Part shown: piece after piece, positions 17,150 through 25,420 of the stretch | How the letters are laid out: each line of letters begins with the position of its first letter | How positions within the stretch are numbered: position 1 is the first letter of the stretch | Origin: an uncultured Oscillospiraceae bacterium | GTDB taxonomy: Bacteria; Bacillota; Clostridia; Oscillospirales; Acutalibacteraceae | Direction of reading: 5' to 3' | DNA: 47,801 nucleotides | Assembly: GCA_910588415.1 (NCBI GenBank) | Contig: CAJUPK010000003.1 | Location: forward strand, 1-47,801 | Notes under the pieces: generated by a model | Told to the model about the DNA's origin: nothing | Seen by the model: only the letters and a program-made list of their open reading frames with translations | The model's database searches: none | Position numbers and translations under genes: made by a program

Positions 17150-17581
17150 TTAAATTTCGCAGCCACATTCCTCGCACTCCGGGATATCGCCCACAATCGG
17201 TGTGGGGTCAATGCCCTGGCGCTGGTAGTAGTCAGACACAGCGGCCTTAATGGCCTGCTCTGCCAGCACAGAGCAATGAACTTTCACCGGCGGCAGGCCG
17301 TCCAGGGCCTCCATCACCGCCTTATTGGTCAGCTTCAAAGCCTCGCTGATAGACTTGCCCTTAATCAGCTCTGTGGCCATGCTGCTGGTGGCAATGGCCG
17401 CGCCGCAGCCAAAGGTCATGAAGGAAACGTCTGTGATCACGTCCCCCTCCACCTTAATGTACATGCGCATGATGTCCCCGCACTTGGGGTTGCCCACCTC
17501 GCCCACGCCGCTGAAGTCCTGCATCTCCCCTACGTTCCGGGGGTTGGCGAAATGGTCCATTACCTTTTCACTGTATGCCAT
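17150..17581 (-). CDS. iscU: Iron-sulfur cluster assembly scaffold IscU/NifU-type
   Basis: 143 residues. The scaffold on which IscS-derived sulfur and iron build Fe-S clusters. Conserved ligand positions are present: Cys in GNPKCGD, Cys in TFGCGAAIA and Cys in VHCSVLAEQA. The C-terminal tail ECEECGCEI adds further cysteines, as in the clostridial NifU-like group. The frame is open to 17836, but the start MAYSEKVMDHF at 17581 is the family N-terminus and has AGAGGA upstream; the longer version would overlap the small gene before it. Third gene of iscS-small membrane protein-iscU, starting 2 nt after the small gene's stop. Confidence 0.95.
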   Translation of the reverse strand: MAYSEKVMDHFANPRNVGEMQDFSGVGEVGNPKCGDIMRMYIKVEGDVITDVSFMTFGCGAAIATSSMATELIKGKSISEALKLTNKAVMEALDGLPPVKVHCSVLAEQAIKAAVSDYYQRQGIDPTPIVGDIPECEECGCEI

Positions 17582-17583
17582 GT

Positions 17584-17784
17584 TTATCTGTCCTCTCTTT
17601 TCATTTTTTTCAGGATTTTCCTGTATTTGCGGCTGGCCGCTATCTCCTGCCGGAACTCCTTGCCGCCCTGCACCGCCAGGTTGATGAGAAAGCAGGGCAG
17701 GCTTAGCAGCAAAGACAGCCCCAGCACCCGGCATGTCCGTTTGCCAACCGAGGCCTCTCCGGCGCTTTTGCCTGTGGTTTTCAA
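17584..17784 (-). CDS. Small single-span membrane protein between iscS and iscU
   Basis: 66 residues, not recognised. A basic N-terminus is followed by one hydrophobic stretch, LGLSLLLSLPCFLINLAV, and a long, very basic tail ending KILKKMKREDR, which by the positive-inside rule would stay cytoplasmic. I chose the TTG at 17784: AAGGAGG lies 7 nt before it, whereas the ATG at 17790 lies only 1 nt after that sequence, too close to be used. Its stop is 2 nt from the iscU start, so translation is probably coupled. Position suggests a role with Fe-S assembly, but the sequence itself does not show one. Confidence 0.65.
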   Translation of the reverse strand: MKTTGKSAGEASVGKRTCRVLGLSLLLSLPCFLINLAVQGGKEFRQEIAASRKYRKILKKMKREDR

Positions 17785-17848
17785 GCCCATTCCTCCTTAA
17801 AAAGGGTTCCCTACGCGGCCCCTGTTTGGGCTGCATAGGCCCTGTAAG

Positions 17849-19060
17849 CTACATATACGAGTCATAGTTCACTTTGCCTGTCTGGATGGCGTCCCACAGG
17901 GGGGACATATTCCGCAGGCGCTCAATAATCGTTGGCAGCACCTCCAGGATGTAGTCCACATCCTCCATGGTGTTGTAATCCCCAAAGGAGATGCGCAGGG
18001 AGCCGTGGGCTACCTCGTGGGGCAGGCCAATGGACAGCAGCACATGGCTGGGGTCCAGGGAACCGCTGGTGCAGGCCGAGCCAGAGGAGGCGCTGATGCC
18101 CTTCATGTCCAGCAGCAGCAGCAGGCTCTCCCCCTCCACCCCCTGGAAGCAGAAGCTTACATTGCCTGGCAGCCGGTGCTCCCGGCTGCCGTTCAGGCGG
18201 CTGCGCTCTATTTTCAGCACCCCGTCAATCAGTTTTTCCCGCATGGGGGTCAAGCGGGCTATACGCTCGTCCACGGTCTCTGTGGCTCTTTTCATGGCTG
18301 TGGCCAGGCCCACAATCTCCGCCACGTTCTCGGTGCCAGCCCGGCGGCCCCGCTCCTGTGCGCCGCCATCCAGGAAGGTGTCAATCGCCACGCCGGAGCG
18401 GATATACAGCGCGCCCACCCCTTTGGGGGCATGTATCTTGTGCCCGCTGAGAGAGAGCATATCGATATTCTGTGCTTTTACGTCTATGTGTACGTTGCCA
18501 ATGGCCTGCACCGCGTCTGTGTGGAACAGCACCCCGTGTTCTTTGCACACCCGGCCAATCTCTCCGATAGGCTGGATGGTGCCAATCTCGTTGTTGGCGT
18601 ACATGATGGTGACCAGGGCCGTGTTCTCCGTGATGGCGGCCTCCAGCTCCTCCACCCGCACCATGCCGTCCTGGTGGACTGGCAGGTAAGTCACTGAGAA
18701 GCCCTCTTTCTCCAGGGCCTGGCAGGTGTGCAGCACCGCGTGGTGCTCAAAGGCAGAGGTAATGATATGGGTCTTGCCCTGCTTTCTGCGCTGGGCCCGG
18801 GCCGCGCCCTTAATGGCCCAGTTGTCGCTCTCGCTGCCACAGCTGGTAAAATAGATTTCCTGGGGCTTCGCGCCCAGACATTCCGCCACCGTGGCCCGGG
18901 CAGCCTCCAGAGGGGCCTTTGCCTCCTGGCCCAGCTGGTACAGGCTGGAGGGGTTACCGTAAATCTCTTTGAAAAAGGGCAGCATGGCGCTGAGAACCTC
19001 TTCCGAGACAGCGGTAGTGGCAGCATTGTCCACATATACTTTTCTGACAGCATTGTCCAT
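17849..19060 (-). CDS. iscS: Cysteine desulfurase (IscS/NifS)
   Basis: 403 residues, PLP-dependent aminotransferase fold. It starts MDNAVRKVYVDNAATT, the usual family start. The PLP lysine is Lys208 in LSGHKIHAPKG and the sulfur-carrying cysteine is Cys330 in SSGSACTSGSLDPSH. It takes sulfur from cysteine for clusters built on IscU two genes downstream. The frame is open to 19174, but that would include the promoter; ATG 19060 has AAAGGA about 11 nt upstream. No iscR gene is in the window, though a dyad lies in the promoter. Confidence 0.96.
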   Translation of the reverse strand: MDNAVRKVYVDNAATTAVSEEVLSAMLPFFKEIYGNPSSLYQLGQEAKAPLEAARATVAECLGAKPQEIYFTSCGSESDNWAIKGAARAQRRKQGKTHIITSAFEHHAVLHTCQALEKEGFSVTYLPVHQDGMVRVEELEAAITENTALVTIMYANNEIGTIQPIGEIGRVCKEHGVLFHTDAVQAIGNVHIDVKAQNIDMLSLSGHKIHAPKGVGALYIRSGVAIDTFLDGGAQERGRRAGTENVAEIVGLATAMKRATETVDERIARLTPMREKLIDGVLKIERSRLNGSREHRLPGNVSFCFQGVEGESLLLLLDMKGISASSGSACTSGSLDPSHVLLSIGLPHEVAHGSLRISFGDYNTMEDVDYILEVLPTIIERLRNMSPLWDAIQTGKVNYDSYM

Positions 19061-19146
19061 TGTTTGAAAACTTCCTTTCTGCTCTTCGGGGGAAATGATT
19101 CCCTTTGCTTCCGAGTTTGAAGCTATCTTGCCCCCTGCCAGATAAA

Positions 19147-19174
19147 TATATACCTTTTTAGTATACTTTGTCAA
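19147..19174 (-). promoter_or_regulatory. iscS promoter with an embedded dyad
   Basis: Perfect -35 TTGACA (19169-19174) and an AT-rich -10 (TATATA at 16-nt or TATATT at 18-nt spacing). A dyad TATAC-N7-GTATA (19149-19165) fills the spacer, placed where a bound repressor would block RNA polymerase. An Rrf2/IscR-type regulator is the natural guess, not shown. Confidence 0.6.
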
Positions 19175-19257
19175 GCCCCCTGGGCAAAGATATCCGGTTT
19201 TTTTCCCATTGCCCCGGAATAAAGCCCGGGCAATGGCTCAAAACTATGGGTATTCCG

Positions 19258-19480
19258 TTGACATTGGCCCTTTGGGCCAAGTCACGGAATTTTCCTCCGT
19301 CGTGCGAAACACTCGCTTTTGCTGCGCAAAAGTACGAGGAAAATTCCTACCTGGGTGGTTTTTTGGCAGCTGGGTGGAAACAGGTAGTGGCTCTATGCTG
19401 CCTGGACGGCAGCCAAGAAAGGGGTCAAGGGGAACTGGTTCCCCTTGCGTGGTGTGGAGCAGCGCTCCACGGCCTTGCGC
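19258..19480 (+). repeat. Repeat family A, copy A2
   Basis: TTGACATTGGCCCTTTGGGC, then the core stem GGAATTTTCCTCC...GAGGAAAATTCC (19286-19347) enclosing CTTTTGC-TG-CGCAAAAG, then AGCTGGGTGGAAACAGG, GGGGAACTGGTTCCCC and GTGGAGC-AGC-GCTCCAC. From 19481 to about 19690 I see only short palindromes. Confidence 0.8.
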
Positions 19481-19698
19481 GGCAGCGCCAGAAACGTCGT
19501 CAGACAAATTATCCATTTTCAAAGAAAATGGATAAAAAAGCTTACGCACATGGTAGGCCTCCGGCAAGACCTTGGGGCTTTGCCTCCAAACCTAGAGTTA
19601 TGCAAAGCATAACTCTTCCACTTCTTGAAAAGGTGGACGAAACTTTTCCCGTTGCTCTCAGAAAGCCAGGGGTTCCCCGGCCTGCTGGCAATGCCGAC

Positions 19699-19727
19699 TT
19701 GACAAGGGCCAGGGGGTATTGTACAAT
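19699..19727 (+). promoter_or_regulatory. Strong predicted promoter of the RNase J leader
   Basis: TTGACA (19699-19704), 17-nt spacer, TACAAT (19722-19727). Start expected near 19734. No other gene lies between it and rnj. Confidence 0.75.
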
Positions 19728-19733
19728 AGAAGA

Positions 19734-20364
19734 TAAATCGTAATGGCGTTTTGCGGCTGCCGCCGCTTTTTGTTATGGTGATCCTCCGGCAAACACGCCG
19801 GTGTTTAGAATCTGTATACCTGTATATTAACCGCTGGATAAGCAGGACAACTGCAGAGGGCTCCCGGCAAGTTGGCCGGGCTGCGCTATCCCCTGCCCTA
19901 TTGCTGGCCTGGAATTGCCGGCAGTGCCAAAGCCGCCCTTCCGCCAGCGTGTACAGGCTGCAAAGCAGGTTCTTATATGTAAGCAGTGCGGGCCATGCAG
20001 GAAATTTTAGACTGCACATTGCCTGCATGGGCCAAAGGGGATCTCCCATGGATCTCCCCAGCCTGCCCTTTCAAACTGGCTCCCATGCGGGCCTATCCAG
20101 AGGACTGCTTTTTGATCTCACCCGTCACGGGCCCGGCCCATCCCACGCTCCCGTGCGGAGGCCATCCACGGCTCCCGCCTTTTCAGGCCGGTCCGGCTGG
20201 GAGGTTCTCCCGCCCCTTGATCGATTTTGTACCATTTCCTATCTTCATTACAATGACACCATTCTACCATTTATACCACTTTTATGGCCGTTGGAAGGGC
20301 CCTTTTCCAGGCGCAACGCCTTCTGTGCCCCTGCGCGGCTTAAACCAACCAAGGAGGAAAATTT
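19734..20364 (+). promoter_or_regulatory. About 630-nt structured leader upstream of rnj
   Basis: No reading frame here has a ribosome binding site or family resemblance. Visible structure includes a small terminator-like hairpin at 19753-19771, CCGG/CCGG and ACAC/GTGT hairpins near 19790-19810, CCGCT-GGATA-AGCAGG near 19831-19846, CCCGGC/GCCGGG near 19863-19881, and CCATGCAGG/CCTGCATGG around 19992-20032. Placement suggests a regulatory 5' UTR of the RNase J mRNA; RNase E in E. coli is controlled through a long 5' UTR, so autoregulation is a fair hypothesis. Confidence 0.4.
19753..19771 (+). terminator. Possible attenuator hairpin at the start of the rnj leader
   Basis: GCGGC-TGCC-GCCGC followed by TTTTT, beginning about 20 nt after the predicted transcription start. 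The stem is short (5 bp), so termination would be partial at best. Confidence 0.35.
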
Positions 20365-22374
20365 GTGACAGGCAACGAAAAAAAGAATAACAGGCCCCGC
20401 CGGCAGCCCGCTGGCAATCGGGACGCAAACAAGCCCATGGACCAGGCTCTCAGCAGCGCGGCAGAGGCGCCCAAGGTGGGGAAGATCTCCGGCCCCCGGC
20501 CCAGCGGAGAAAAAAACACGGCCAAGCGGCGGCCCGCGGCTAAAAAGCCCGCCAAAGAGCCCAAGAAGGGCCGCCAGGGGGGCTCCCGCCGCCAGAGCTT
20601 GGGCACTGCCCCCATCACCGCCGCCCAGCTGGCCGCGGCAAAGGGTCAGGCCCCCCAGGGACAGGTCCAGTCCCCTGGCCAGAAACGGGGCCGGGGCCGC
20701 TCCCGGCGGTCCGCCAAGCCCCCCATCAAGGTGTATTTCCTGGGCGGGCTCAATGAAATTGGCAAAAACTTTACCCTGTACGAGTGTCAGGACGACATGT
20801 TTATTGTGGACTGCGGCCTGGCTTTCCCGGACGAGGACATGCTGGGGGTGGACCTGGTAATCCCGGACTTCACCTTTGTGGAAAAGCACCGGGATAAAAT
20901 CCGGGGTGTGGTCATCACCCACGGCCACGAGGACCACATTGGGGCTGTGCCCTACCTGCTGAAAAAATTCAACGTGCCTGTGTACGGCACGGCTTTGACC
21001 ATTGGGCTGATTGAGAGCAAGCTGAAAGAGCACGGGCTCACCGGGTCCGCCCGGCTTACTGTGGTTCCGGCCGGGTCCCATATCCGGCTGGGCTGCATAG
21101 ACGTGGAATTTATCCATGTCAACCACTCCATTGCCGACTCTGTAGCCCTGGCCATTCACAGCCCGGCGGGAGTGGTGGTCCACACCGGGGACTTTAAAAT
21201 CGACTGCACGCCCGCCGAAGGGCAGATGATCGATTTGGCCCGCTTTGCGGAGCTGGGCAAGCAGGGGGTGCTGGCCCTTCTGGCGGACTCCACCAACGCG
21301 GAGCGGTCCGGCTACACCCAGACCGAGCAGACGGTGAACAACTCCCTGGACTCCCTGTTTATGCGGGCAGAGGGCAAGCGGATCATTGTGGCCACCTTTG
21401 CCTCCAGCATCAGCCGGGTGCAGATGATCATCAACTGCGCGGTAAAATATGGCCGCAAGGTAGCCCTCTCTGGCCGCAGCATGGTCAACGTGATGGGCAT
21501 TGCCAGCGAGCTGGGGTACCTGAACATCCCGGATGGGGTGCTGATCGACCTGAATCTCATCAACCGCTACGAGCCGGGCCAGCTGGTGCTTATCACCACA
21601 GGCAGCCAGGGCGAGCCCATGTCCGCCCTGACCCGCATGGCCTTCTCAGACCACCGGCAGGTGGCCATTGGCCCCAACGACTTTATCATCCTCTCCGCCA
21701 GGCCCATCCCCGGCAACGAGAAAACCGTGGGCGCGGTGGTGGATGAGCTGCTGAAGCAGGGCTGCACGGTAATCTATGAATCCATGTACGAGGTGCATGT
21801 GTCCGGCCACGCCTGCCAGGAGGAGCTGAAGCTGATCCACGGCCTGACCAAGCCCAAATACTTCGTCCCGGTCCACGGGGAGCAGAAGCACCTGCAAAAG
21901 CACGCGGGGCTGGCCATGGCCATGGGGATGCCCCGGCAGAACATCTTTATTGGCGCCATTGGCAATGTGCTGGAGCTGCACGAGGACCACATGCGCCAGC
22001 TGGGGGATGTGCCCGCTGGCTGCGTGATGGTAGACGGCCTGGGCGTGGGTGATGTGGGCAGCATTGTGCTGCGGGACCGCAAGCACCTGGCGGAGGACGG
22101 CCTGATCGTGGCCGTTTGCTCCATAGAGGCGGCCACAGGCCATGTGGTGGCCGGGCCGGACATTGTCTCCCGGGGGTTTGTGTATGTGCGGGAATCAGAG
22201 GCCCTGATGGACGAAGCCCGCAAGGTGGTTTTTAACACGCTGGAGGACTGCGCCAAGCACCGGGTGCGGGATTGGAGCGGCCTGAAGCAGAACGTGAAAG
22301 ACGAGCTGTCCCGGTTCCTGTACCGGAAAACCCAGCGCAATCCCATGATTCTGCCCATTATTATGGAGGTATAA
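20365..22374 (+). CDS. rnj: Ribonuclease J with a long basic N-terminal extension
   Basis: 669 residues. The beta-CASP metallo-beta-lactamase core starts near residue 121 (IKVYFLGGLNEIGKN) with ITHGHEDHIG (zinc ligands at 186-191) and later HVSGHA and FVPVHGE motifs. It is a 5'-3' exo- and endoribonuclease of mRNA decay and rRNA maturation. Typical RNase J is near 555 residues; here about 115 extra N-terminal residues are rich in Lys, Arg, Pro, Ala and Gln and look disordered (KKPAKEPKKGRQGG, KRGRGRSRRSAK), likely an RNA- or ribosome-binding tail. The GTG at 20365 has AAGGAGG at 7-nt spacing, which supports including the extension. gdpP follows after 74 nt. Confidence 0.95.
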   Translation: MTGNEKKNNRPRRQPAGNRDANKPMDQALSSAAEAPKVGKISGPRPSGEKNTAKRRPAAKKPAKEPKKGRQGGSRRQSLGTAPITAAQLAAAKGQAPQGQVQSPGQKRGRGRSRRSAKPPIKVYFLGGLNEIGKNFTLYECQDDMFIVDCGLAFPDEDMLGVDLVIPDFTFVEKHRDKIRGVVITHGHEDHIGAVPYLLKKFNVPVYGTALTIGLIESKLKEHGLTGSARLTVVPAGSHIRLGCIDVEFIHVNHSIADSVALAIHSPAGVVVHTGDFKIDCTPAEGQMIDLARFAELGKQGVLALLADSTNAERSGYTQTEQTVNNSLDSLFMRAEGKRIIVATFASSISRVQMIINCAVKYGRKVALSGRSMVNVMGIASELGYLNIPDGVLIDLNLINRYEPGQLVLITTGSQGEPMSALTRMAFSDHRQVAIGPNDFIILSARPIPGNEKTVGAVVDELLKQGCTVIYESMYEVHVSGHACQEELKLIHGLTKPKYFVPVHGEQKHLQKHAGLAMAMGMPRQNIFIGAIGNVLELHEDHMRQLGDVPAGCVMVDGLGVGDVGSIVLRDRKHLAEDGLIVAVCSIEAATGHVVAGPDIVSRGFVYVRESEALMDEARKVVFNTLEDCAKHRVRDWSGLKQNVKDELSRFLYRKTQRNPMILPIIMEV

Positions 22375-22448
22375 GGAACAGCCTGCAAGCCCCCGGGCAG
22401 CAGGGGCGGCTTGCCCAAAGGGACAGTGCCAAGAGGAGATGAGAGACG

Positions 22449-24422
22449 GTGCGGAGAAAAAAAGTATGGGTCACATCGCCGCTGATGTACTTGATGGCAG
22501 CGGTCCTGGTGGCCATGGCGGTGGCCAGCTACCCCTATAACCGGATTATATTTGCCGTGGAGATTACAGCCGCGGGGCTCTGCTCCCTGGCGGTGGCGGT
22601 CTCCGGGCTGATATACCGCCAAAACGTGGCCGCGGCTGTGCGCTCGGCCGGCCGGGTGCTGTCCGGAGAGGAGGAAGAGGCCCTGCGGGATTTTGCCCTG
22701 CCTGTGGCCATTGTGGCCCCGGCCGGGGACCTGGTGTGGGTAAACGCTGCCTTTGAGGAGAGCCTGGGCCGGGAAAAAAACGCTTTGGGCGAGAGCGTTT
22801 TAAAGTTCATCTACCCCAAGACGTTCCGCCAGGTGATGACAGAGAAGGGCACGGCGGTCTCCTACCGGGGCCGGGAGTACACAGTGTATGGGGCCCAGGT
22901 GGAAAGGGGCTATCTGCTGTACTTTGTGGACGACACCTACTTTAAGACCGTCAGCCGGGAGTACCGGGAGCGCCGGCCTGTGGTGTGCCTGGCGGTGTTT
23001 GACAACCGGGACGAAATGGCCCGGGACAGCGTGGGCGGGGAGGAATCCCGCATTACCGCCGAGGTGGAAGCCGCCCTGCGGGCCTGGGTGCTGGAAGAGC
23101 TGAAGGGCTTTATGCGCAAGCTCTCCAACGGCAGGTACCTGCTGATTACAGACGACAGCCATATTGAAGAGGCCAAGCAAAAGCGCTTCCGGGTGCTGGA
23201 CCGGGTGCGGGAGGTCAAAAACGGCCGCAGCAGCATGAGCGCCACTGTGTCCATTGGCGTGGGCCGGGGGGCGCCCACAGTGGCCGAAAGCGAGCGCTGG
23301 GCCCGCCAGGCCCTGGACATGGCCTTGGGCCGGGGCGGCGACCAGGTGGCAGTGATGCAGGGGGGCGATACATACGAGTTCTTCGGCGGGCTGTCCAAGG
23401 GCGTGGAGAAACGGGACAAGGTCCGCACCCGGGTAATCGCCGCCACTCTCAGCGACCACATCGCTGCCAGCGACCAGGTGTTCATCATGGGCCATACCAA
23501 CTCAGACCTGGACAGCGTGGGTTCTGCGGTGGGCATGTGGGCCGCCATTTACAAGGGGCTGGAAAAGCAGGCCCATGTGGTCATCAACCGGGGAGCCACC
23601 CTGGCCGGGGTGCTGGTGGACATGGTGGACGACAGCTACCCCGGCGAGCATGTATTTATCAGCCCCCTGGAGGCAGTCCAGTCCGCCACAGAGCGCTCTC
23701 TGCTGATTGTGGTGGACACCCACTCCGTGGGCTATGTGGAGAGCCGGGAGCTGCTGGAGCGGGTGTCCCGGGTGGTGGTGATTGACCACCACCGGATGAT
23801 GGTCACCCACATCAAAAATTCCCTGATCTTTTATCACGAGCCCTACGCCAGCTCTGCCTCTGAGATGGTGACCGAGCTGGTGCAGTATATCCGCTCCTCC
23901 GCCATTGACCGGGTGGACGCCCAGGCCCTGCTGGCGGGCATTATGCTGGACACCAAGAACTTTGTGCTGAAAACCGGCGTGCGCACCTTCGAGGCCTCTG
24001 CTTACCTGCGGCGGCGGGGCGCGGACACGGTGACCGTGAAAAAGCTGTTTTCCAACTCCCTGGAAAGCTACAAGCGCAAGGCCCAGCTGGTCTCCGGCGC
24101 GGAGCTGCACAAGGGCTGCGCCATTGCCACCTCCAGCTGGGAGCTGGACGACCTGCGGGTGGCTGCCGCCCAGGCCGCGGACGAGCTGCTGTCCATCCAA
24201 GGGGTAAAGGCCTCTTTTGTGCTGTACAAGGTGGGGGGCGATGTGAGCATCTCTGCCCGCAGCCTGGGGGATGTGAACGTGCAGCTGATCTTAGAGGAGT
24301 TCGGCGGCGGCGGCCACTTTACCATGGCGGGCGCCCAGATTAAAAACGTCAGCATGGGCGAGGCCCGCCGCAGGCTCATCCACGCTTTGGACGTGAAGCT
24401 GGAGGAAACCACCGTAAACTGA
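22449..24422 (+). CDS. gdpP: Cyclic-di-AMP phosphodiesterase GdpP
   Basis: 657 residues: two N-terminal membrane helices (about 10-28 and 33-55), a PAS-like segment (about 80-160), a degenerate GGDEF domain (about 170-310; the signature is replaced by NGRYLLI), then a DHH phosphoesterase domain with GHTNSDLDS (348-356) and IDHHR (445-449) and a DHHA1 domain ending FGGGGHFTMAGAQI. It degrades c-di-AMP, which controls K+ and osmotic balance. The start is GTG 22449 after AAGAGGAGA. In many Firmicutes gdpP directly precedes rplI-dnaB; here two genes and a terminator intervene. Confidence 0.94.
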   Translation: MRRKKVWVTSPLMYLMAAVLVAMAVASYPYNRIIFAVEITAAGLCSLAVAVSGLIYRQNVAAAVRSAGRVLSGEEEEALRDFALPVAIVAPAGDLVWVNAAFEESLGREKNALGESVLKFIYPKTFRQVMTEKGTAVSYRGREYTVYGAQVERGYLLYFVDDTYFKTVSREYRERRPVVCLAVFDNRDEMARDSVGGEESRITAEVEAALRAWVLEELKGFMRKLSNGRYLLITDDSHIEEAKQKRFRVLDRVREVKNGRSSMSATVSIGVGRGAPTVAESERWARQALDMALGRGGDQVAVMQGGDTYEFFGGLSKGVEKRDKVRTRVIAATLSDHIAASDQVFIMGHTNSDLDSVGSAVGMWAAIYKGLEKQAHVVINRGATLAGVLVDMVDDSYPGEHVFISPLEAVQSATERSLLIVVDTHSVGYVESRELLERVSRVVVIDHHRMMVTHIKNSLIFYHEPYASSASEMVTELVQYIRSSAIDRVDAQALLAGIMLDTKNFVLKTGVRTFEASAYLRRRGADTVTVKKLFSNSLESYKRKAQLVSGAELHKGCAIATSSWELDDLRVAAAQAADELLSIQGVKASFVLYKVGGDVSISARSLGDVNVQLILEEFGGGGHFTMAGAQIKNVSMGEARRRLIHALDVKLEETTVN

Positions 24423-24438
24423 GAGAGAGGTGTTACCC

Positions 24439-25218
24439 ATGATACACAACGAATTTGACCCGGACCGCCGGGCCATCATCAACCCAGAGGAACACATCCA
24501 GCCTGTGGAGGGCTTTCCGGAGATCTGCATTGGTATTTTCTCCCGGCCCATTCTGGAGTGGATTCTGGAAACCCACGGAGGGGAACAAATCAGCCATTTT
24601 GGCTGCTGCCTGGGACCTATCCCCATCTATAAGATAAAGGCCTATGGCGCAGAGGCGGCGGTGTTCATGCCCCTGGTGGGCGGGCCCGGCGCAGCCTCCA
24701 CGCTGGAGGAGAGCATCCCCAAGGGAGGCCGGTGCTTTGTGTACTTTGGCGCGGCAGGGGTGCTGAACAGGGAGATCGCCCACGGGAAGCTGCTGCTGCC
24801 CACTGCCGCTGTGCGGGACGAGGGTCTCTCTTACCACTACCTGCCCCCAGCGGACGAGGTGGAGCTGAACCCAAAGAGCGTGGCCGCCTGCCGGGAAGCC
24901 TTGGAGGCCTTGGGCTTCCCCTATGCCCAGGGCAAGACCTGGACCACAGACGCTTTCTGGCGGGAGACCCGGGGGAAGCTGGAGCGCCGCAGGGAGCAAG
25001 GCTGCGTCTCGGTGGAGATGGAGTGCGCCAGCCTGGCGGCCGTGGCCCAGTTCCGGGGAGCGCCCTTTGCCCAGTTCTTCTACGCCACAGATACCCTGGA
25101 CGGAGAGGGCTGGGATAATGGCATTCTCCACGAAAAGGGCGCGGGCCTGGAGGAAATCTGCTTCCAGGCAGCAGTGGAGACAGGCAAGCGGCTGGCTGTA
25201 CTGGCGGGGGGCAAGTAA
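24439..25218 (+). CDS. Nucleoside phosphorylase-family protein
   Basis: 259 residues of the PNP/UDP phosphorylase fold. It shows FMPLVGGPGAASTLEESI, a Gly-rich turn typical of the phosphate site, VYFGAAGVLN, and VSVEMECASLAAVAQF, the VEME(C/T)A motif that binds the ribose and base. It should cleave a nucleoside with phosphate, but the base (uridine or purine) cannot be read off. ATG 24439 has GAGAGAGG 8 nt upstream, 16 nt after the gdpP stop, so it is probably cotranscribed with gdpP. Terminator hairpins follow. Confidence 0.85.
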   Translation: MIHNEFDPDRRAIINPEEHIQPVEGFPEICIGIFSRPILEWILETHGGEQISHFGCCLGPIPIYKIKAYGAEAAVFMPLVGGPGAASTLEESIPKGGRCFVYFGAAGVLNREIAHGKLLLPTAAVRDEGLSYHYLPPADEVELNPKSVAACREALEALGFPYAQGKTWTTDAFWRETRGKLERRREQGCVSVEMECASLAAVAQFRGAPFAQFFYATDTLDGEGWDNGILHEKGAGLEEICFQAAVETGKRLAVLAGGK

Positions 25219-25250
25219 GGGGTCCAGGGGTCCCTGACCCCTGTCGGGTT

Positions 25251-25297
25251 CTTAGGGCGGAGCCCTAAGTGGGTTTTTTAGGGGCGAAGCCCCTAAA
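25251..25297 (+). terminator. Terminator plus second hairpin after the phosphorylase gene
   Basis: CTTAGGGC-GGA-GCCCTAAG (25251-25269) followed by a six-T run, then TTTAGGGGC-GAA-GCCCCTAAA (25277-25297). A third hairpin, CGAGTTCG-CTTG-CGAACTCG, lies at 25334-25353. Together they separate gdpP's unit from the rplI unit. Confidence 0.7.
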
Positions 25298-25420
25298 ACG
25301 CCGGAGGCCAGCTCATACTCAAAAAAGGAAAAACGAGTTCGCTTGCGAACTCGATAGGCGGCTTCGCTGATTTTTAAGTGCGTTGCCAGTTACCCCTATA
25401 GCGAAGGAGTGTGAAGCCAT

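Noticed and set aside
17150..17836. A 228-residue version of IscU
   Set aside because: The first 85 residues have no family resemblance and would overlap the small membrane-protein gene, which has its own ribosome binding site.
19258..19300. TTGACA at the start of each family A repeat as a promoter
   Set aside because: At 17-nt spacing the next hexamer is GTCACG, which is no -10 box; the TTGACA is just part of the repeat.
19519..20049. 176-residue minus-strand frame in the rnj leader region
   Set aside because: No ribosome binding site, no domain, and it crosses several hairpins and repeats.
19751..20368. 205-residue plus-strand frame covering the rnj leader
   Set aside because: Its start lies at the terminator-like hairpin without a Shine-Dalgarno and the sequence reads as random; I treat the stretch as untranslated.
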